The notes beneath the pieces were generated by a model, which was not told where the DNA came from, did no database searches, and was given only the letters and a program-made list of their open reading frames with translations. Made by a program: the position numbers and the translations under genes. Of a stretch of 38,646 bases of DNA, positions 36,453 through 38,646 are shown piece after piece. This DNA comes from an uncultured Chromatium sp. (lineage in GTDB: Bacteria; Pseudomonadota; Gammaproteobacteria; Chromatiales; Chromatiaceae), in the NCBI GenBank assembly GCA_903897335.1, contig CAIUAY010000049.1, forward strand, positions 1 through 38,646. Direction: 5' to 3'. Position 1 is the first letter of the stretch, and each line of letters opens with the position of its first letter.

Positions 36453-37037
36453 ATGATGTTAATGAACAGCGCGATATCTAACCGTAACAGATGGCGCAAT
36501 GCCTGGATCTGGCAAGCGCTTTGCGTATCGCTGCTCTGGGTGACGGTTGCCTCTGCGGCGACTTCTGACGCGGAGTCTGGCTCGTCTTTTTTTGATTCAA
36601 CCGCCGGTCACTTAAAAGAGGAGCTCGCGACGGCAAAAGCCGAAGGTAAAAAAGGGATTCTGCTCGTGTTTGAAATGGACGGGTGTCCCTACTGCGAGCA
36701 CATGCGGACGACAGTACTCAATCAAGCAGCGGTGCAGGGCTACTTCAGAACGTATTTTCGGATTTTCACAATCAATCTCAAAGGCGATGTTGAAATCACC
36801 GATTTTTCTGGCGCACCCGTGACCGAAAAGGAATTCGCTGCGCAATTGGGCATCAGGATGACGCCGACATTTGCGTTTTTCGATCTGGATGGAAATCGAC
36901 TCACCCGATTCACCGGGGCAACCGATGATGCCGAGGAATTCATGTGGCTCGGCAACTATGTCGTCGAGGGTCATTACAACGATGTTCCGTTCAAGCAGTA
37001 TCAGCATGAACGTCAGGAATCGCTGGAGCAACGGTAA
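36453..37037 (+). CDS. Periplasmic thioredoxin-like protein (SoxW-like, COG2143 type)
   Basis: A signal peptide ends ASA at about 33-35. The thioredoxin-like domain has C78-P-Y-C81 (FEMDGCPYCEHM) and the cis-Pro segment MTPTFAFFD. The GDVEITDFSGAPVTEKEFA segment is typical of the SoxW/thioredoxin-related group of sulfur-oxidising bacteria. It likely reduces or exchanges disulfides on periplasmic redox proteins; the partner is unknown. GGAG precedes tandem ATGs at 36453 and 36456. Its stop overlaps the acylphosphatase start by one base. Confidence 0.82.
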   Translation: MMLMNSAISNRNRWRNAWIWQALCVSLLWVTVASAATSDAESGSSFFDSTAGHLKEELATAKAEGKKGILLVFEMDGCPYCEHMRTTVLNQAAVQGYFRTYFRIFTINLKGDVEITDFSGAPVTEKEFAAQLGIRMTPTFAFFDLDGNRLTRFTGATDDAEEFMWLGNYVVEGHYNDVPFKQYQHERQESLEQR

Positions 37038-37327
37038 TGGATACGTCTCCAGCCGCAGCAAAGGTCTGCTATCGCTGTCTGATCGGCGGTCAGGTGCAGG
37101 GTGTATTTTTTCGAGCAGCGACACGCGAGCAGGCGATGCGCCTAGGGTTGACGGGCTATGCGCGCAATCTCGCCGATGGCCGGGTGGAGGTCGTTGTTGC
37201 CGGTGAGATCGCAGCGGTCGCGCAGCTCCGTGACTGGCTGCGTACCGGCCCCACAATGGCGAGGGTCACAGGGCTGGTTTACGAACCGCTAGATTACCAG
37301 CCGCACTCTGGATTTATGATCGATTGA
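37037..37327 (+). CDS. acyP: Acylphosphatase
   Basis: The 96-residue protein has the acylphosphatase signature GGQVQGVFFRAATREQA with catalytic R26, and GYARNLADGRVEV with N44. It hydrolyses carboxyl-phosphate bonds such as acetyl phosphate or 1,3-bisphosphoglycerate in the cytoplasm. Its ATG overlaps the thioredoxin-like gene's TAA (TAATG), so translation is coupled, though the functional link is unclear. Confidence 0.92.
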   Translation: MDTSPAAAKVCYRCLIGGQVQGVFFRAATREQAMRLGLTGYARNLADGRVEVVVAGEIAAVAQLRDWLRTGPTMARVTGLVYEPLDYQPHSGFMID

Positions 37328-37331
37328 ACGT

Positions 37332-38117
37332 TCAATAGCCTTCAGAATGGAGCTGGGCTGACTCTGGATAATGTGCCAGCCGGACAACACGGGTGCTGAG
37401 CTGGCCTTCAGGATAGAGCACCAGTTCACGATAGCCGGGGGGCGTGGCATCGAGTGCGAAACTCATGCTGTCTGGTTTGAACTGGATGCAGGTCGATGGC
37501 GCACCGAGGATCTGGCAGTCTCCCTGAAAACTTTCAAATGCCTGATGAACATGACCAAAAATCACGCCTTTGACCTGTGGGTGGCGGGTGCAGAGGTGCA
37601 ACAGCGCAGCGCCATTTTCCACGCCGATCGGATCCAGCCAGGCGCTGTTGACCGGAACGGGATGGTGGTGGAGGAAAATCAGCGCGGCGACCCGGCTGTC
37701 TGAGAGCCATGCGTCGAGTTGGGCAAGATGCTCCGGTGGTAGATGTCCACGACTGAGACCGCAGATCACTGAATCCAGAAAGACGAGATCCCAGAAAGGC
37801 AGCCGCTGGATTTCAAAGGGTTTGACGGCTGCCGCACCAAGTGCCGTTTCCATCAGATCGCGACGGTCATGATTCCCCGCAAGACAGTAACAGGGCAGTC
37901 CGGTCGCTTCGAGCGCGGCGTGAAGCGCTGCATAGCCGTCTGGCGATGCGTCATGAACCAGATCGCCGGTCATGATCATTGCGTGTGCTGGTTGCGCGAG
38001 GGCGAGCGCCAGCACCGACGCAAAGCTGGAACGGGTCGTGATGCCAAGCAGTTGACCTGTCGGCGCTGCGAACAGATGCGGATCGCTGAGTTGTAACAGG
38101 CGCAGAGGTGTGTTCAA
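37332..38117 (-). CDS. cpdA: CpdA-type cyclic-nucleotide phosphodiesterase (calcineurin-like)
   Basis: The 261-residue metallophosphoesterase has LSDPHLF, TGDLVHD, AGNHDRR, LHHHPVP and FGHVHQ metal motifs and the APSTCIQFKP segment typical of CpdA (Icc). Those enzymes hydrolyse 3',5'-cAMP. The start is a TTG at 38117, which gives the expected distance to the first metal motif; there is only a modest ribosome binding site. It is convergent with acyP, four bases apart. Confidence 0.85.
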   Translation of the reverse strand: MNTPLRLLQLSDPHLFAAPTGQLLGITTRSSFASVLALALAQPAHAMIMTGDLVHDASPDGYAALHAALEATGLPCYCLAGNHDRRDLMETALGAAAVKPFEIQRLPFWDLVFLDSVICGLSRGHLPPEHLAQLDAWLSDSRVAALIFLHHHPVPVNSAWLDPIGVENGAALLHLCTRHPQVKGVIFGHVHQAFESFQGDCQILGAPSTCIQFKPDSMSFALDATPPGYRELVLYPEGQLSTRVVRLAHYPESAQLHSEGY

Positions 38118-38233
38118 GATGTGTCCGGGAGTTTAGATCCAGACGGCTTGCTGAAAACCGAAGGCGATATCATGCGCGTCGATCCAGAATGACGCAAAGC
38201 TCAAAAATTCTCACCAGGGCAATCGCATGAAAG
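38118..38233. other. Gap between cpdA and the transposase remnant
   Basis: This stretch should hold the cpdA promoter and the outer end of the ISAs1-like remnant. I see no ORF and could not identify an inverted repeat or clear promoter. Confidence 0.3.
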
Positions 38234-38473
38234 TCAAACGCTTCCAAGGAGATATTCGCGGTATGGATCGGAAGTCGCGGTGATCAACCGTCAGGTCTTG
38301 ATGCCACTGCTTCGCTGAATCGGGTCAAGACGGATAAGATTGAGGGTGATGTGCTTGAGAATCGCGAGATTGTGCGCGGTATCCCCTGTCCGGGCGCACC
38401 TCTGATCATCAGCGAAGGCAAGGTCTATGCGCCAGTGCAGGCGGTTTTCAACCAAGGCAATTGCATCAGATAA
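38234..38473 (-). pseudogene. C-terminal remnant of an ISAs1-family transposase
   Basis: The minus-strand frame reads ALVENRLHWRIDLAF, then NLAILKHITLNLIRLDP, closely resembling the ISAs1 C-terminus (…VENSLHWVLDVAF…NFAVLRHIALNLL…). An in-frame TGA at 38291-38293 interrupts it, after which RLITATSDPYREYLLGSV completes the expected end at 38234. An in-frame TAA also closes it upstream at 38474. It is therefore a dead fragment. Confidence 0.7.
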
Positions 38474-38518
38474 TTAGCTGATGCTGTTTGATCAAACCCA
38501 AGGAGGCTGCCATCCTCC
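38463..38518. repeat. Cluster of small inverted repeats
   Basis: GCATCAG/CTGATGC (38463-38469 with 38478-38484), the palindrome GTTTGATCAAAC (38486-38497) and GGAGG/CCTCC (38502-38506 with 38514-38518) lie in a row between the two transposase fragments. They may be IS-end debris or a weak terminator. Confidence 0.35.
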
Positions 38519-38549
38519 CCGACCTTTTGTTGTGTGTGGAGTCGGGACG

Positions 38550-38646
38550 ATGCGCGAAATACCCTGGGAGCTGGATCGGTCGCTGGCCGGATATTTCTCC
38601 GTGCTGGAAGACCAGCGCTGTCCGATCAACCGCCGCCCCACCCTGA
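38550..38646 (+). CDS. N-terminal part of a probable ISAs1-family transposase (open at right edge)
   Basis: From the ATG at 38550, with GGAG eight bases upstream, 32 codons are open to the window end. The segment LAGYFSVLEDQRCPINRRPTL resembles the N-terminus of ISAs1-type transposases (DYF-L-DPR……HPL). Its orientation is opposite to the C-terminal remnant beside it, so the two are not parts of one copy in order. Whether the rest is intact cannot be seen. Confidence 0.5.
   Translation, partial: MREIPWELDRSLAGYFSVLEDQRCPINRRPTL

Noticed and set aside
38341-38472. Plus-strand reading VLENREIVRGIP… to a TAA
   Set aside because: It looked protein-like, but the minus strand of the same bases matches an ISAs1 transposase C-terminus, which explains the open frame.

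Overview
The window looks like chromosomal core DNA of a gammaproteobacterium, most likely Chromatiales-like (purple sulfur or related). I infer this from gene content and order, not from any search. Typical gammaproteobacterial blocks are ybeL-type zinc ribbon <> leuS-lptE-holA, purM-purN, hda-wrbA and argC-lpxH. A SoxW-like periplasmic thioredoxin, a very large DUF349 protein and a VanZ/O-antigen-ligase fusion point toward the Chromatiales. No rRNA, tRNA or CRISPR array was seen.

Layout. 0-2.3 kb (minus): tcdA, tatD and a DUF2058 gene with overlapping ends. 2.4-7.3 kb (plus): an OmpH/Skp chaperone, a YdcH-like protein, a YcbL-type metallo-hydrolase, a 953-residue DUF349 protein and arfB. 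7.3-8.3 kb (minus): an orphan 59-residue ORF and the YbeL-type zinc ribbon. 8.4-12.5 kb (plus): leuS-lptE-holA. 12.5-14.6 kb (minus): a ProQ/FinO-domain protein, a 63-residue membrane protein and oxyR with both redox cysteines. 14.69-14.92 kb: an internally deleted insertion sequence with terminal inverted repeats. 15-17.3 kb (plus): an LdtD-type L,D-transpeptidase and an RlpA-like protein. 17.4-20.5 kb (minus): an anaerobic ribonucleotide reductase operon. 20.9-22.0 kb (minus): a response regulator with a C-terminal membrane anchor. 22-29 kb (plus): pgl-polA and the 1151-residue VanZ/ligase fusion. 29-30.1 kb: a small secreted protein and a decayed stretch with a broken moaE and an IS3-like remnant. 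30.2-32.5 kb (plus): an A-type Fe-S carrier, argC and lpxH. 32.5-36.2 kb: purN-purM (minus), a CDP-alcohol phosphatidyltransferase (plus), hda-wrbA (minus). 36.4-38.1 kb: a periplasmic thioredoxin and an acylphosphatase (plus), then a cpdA-type phosphodiesterase (minus). 38.2-38.6 kb: two ISAs1-like transposase fragments in opposite orientations, one open at the right edge.

The most notable system is the anaerobic ribonucleotide reductase operon. NrdD ends after its zinc-binding region without a glycyl-radical motif. That motif (RVMGY) lies on a separate 64-residue ORF with its own ribosome binding site, between nrdD and the activase gene nrdG. The nrdD stop codon sits inside a perfect hairpin. 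Upstream are two NrdR-like boxes 32 bp apart that cover a predicted promoter, so the operon is probably under NrdR control. Other items worth attention are the tail-anchored receiver protein, the A-type carrier with an altered C-terminal cysteine motif, the VanZ x3/ligase fusion, and three sites of insertion-sequence debris that broke moaE and may have shaped the ldtD promoter.
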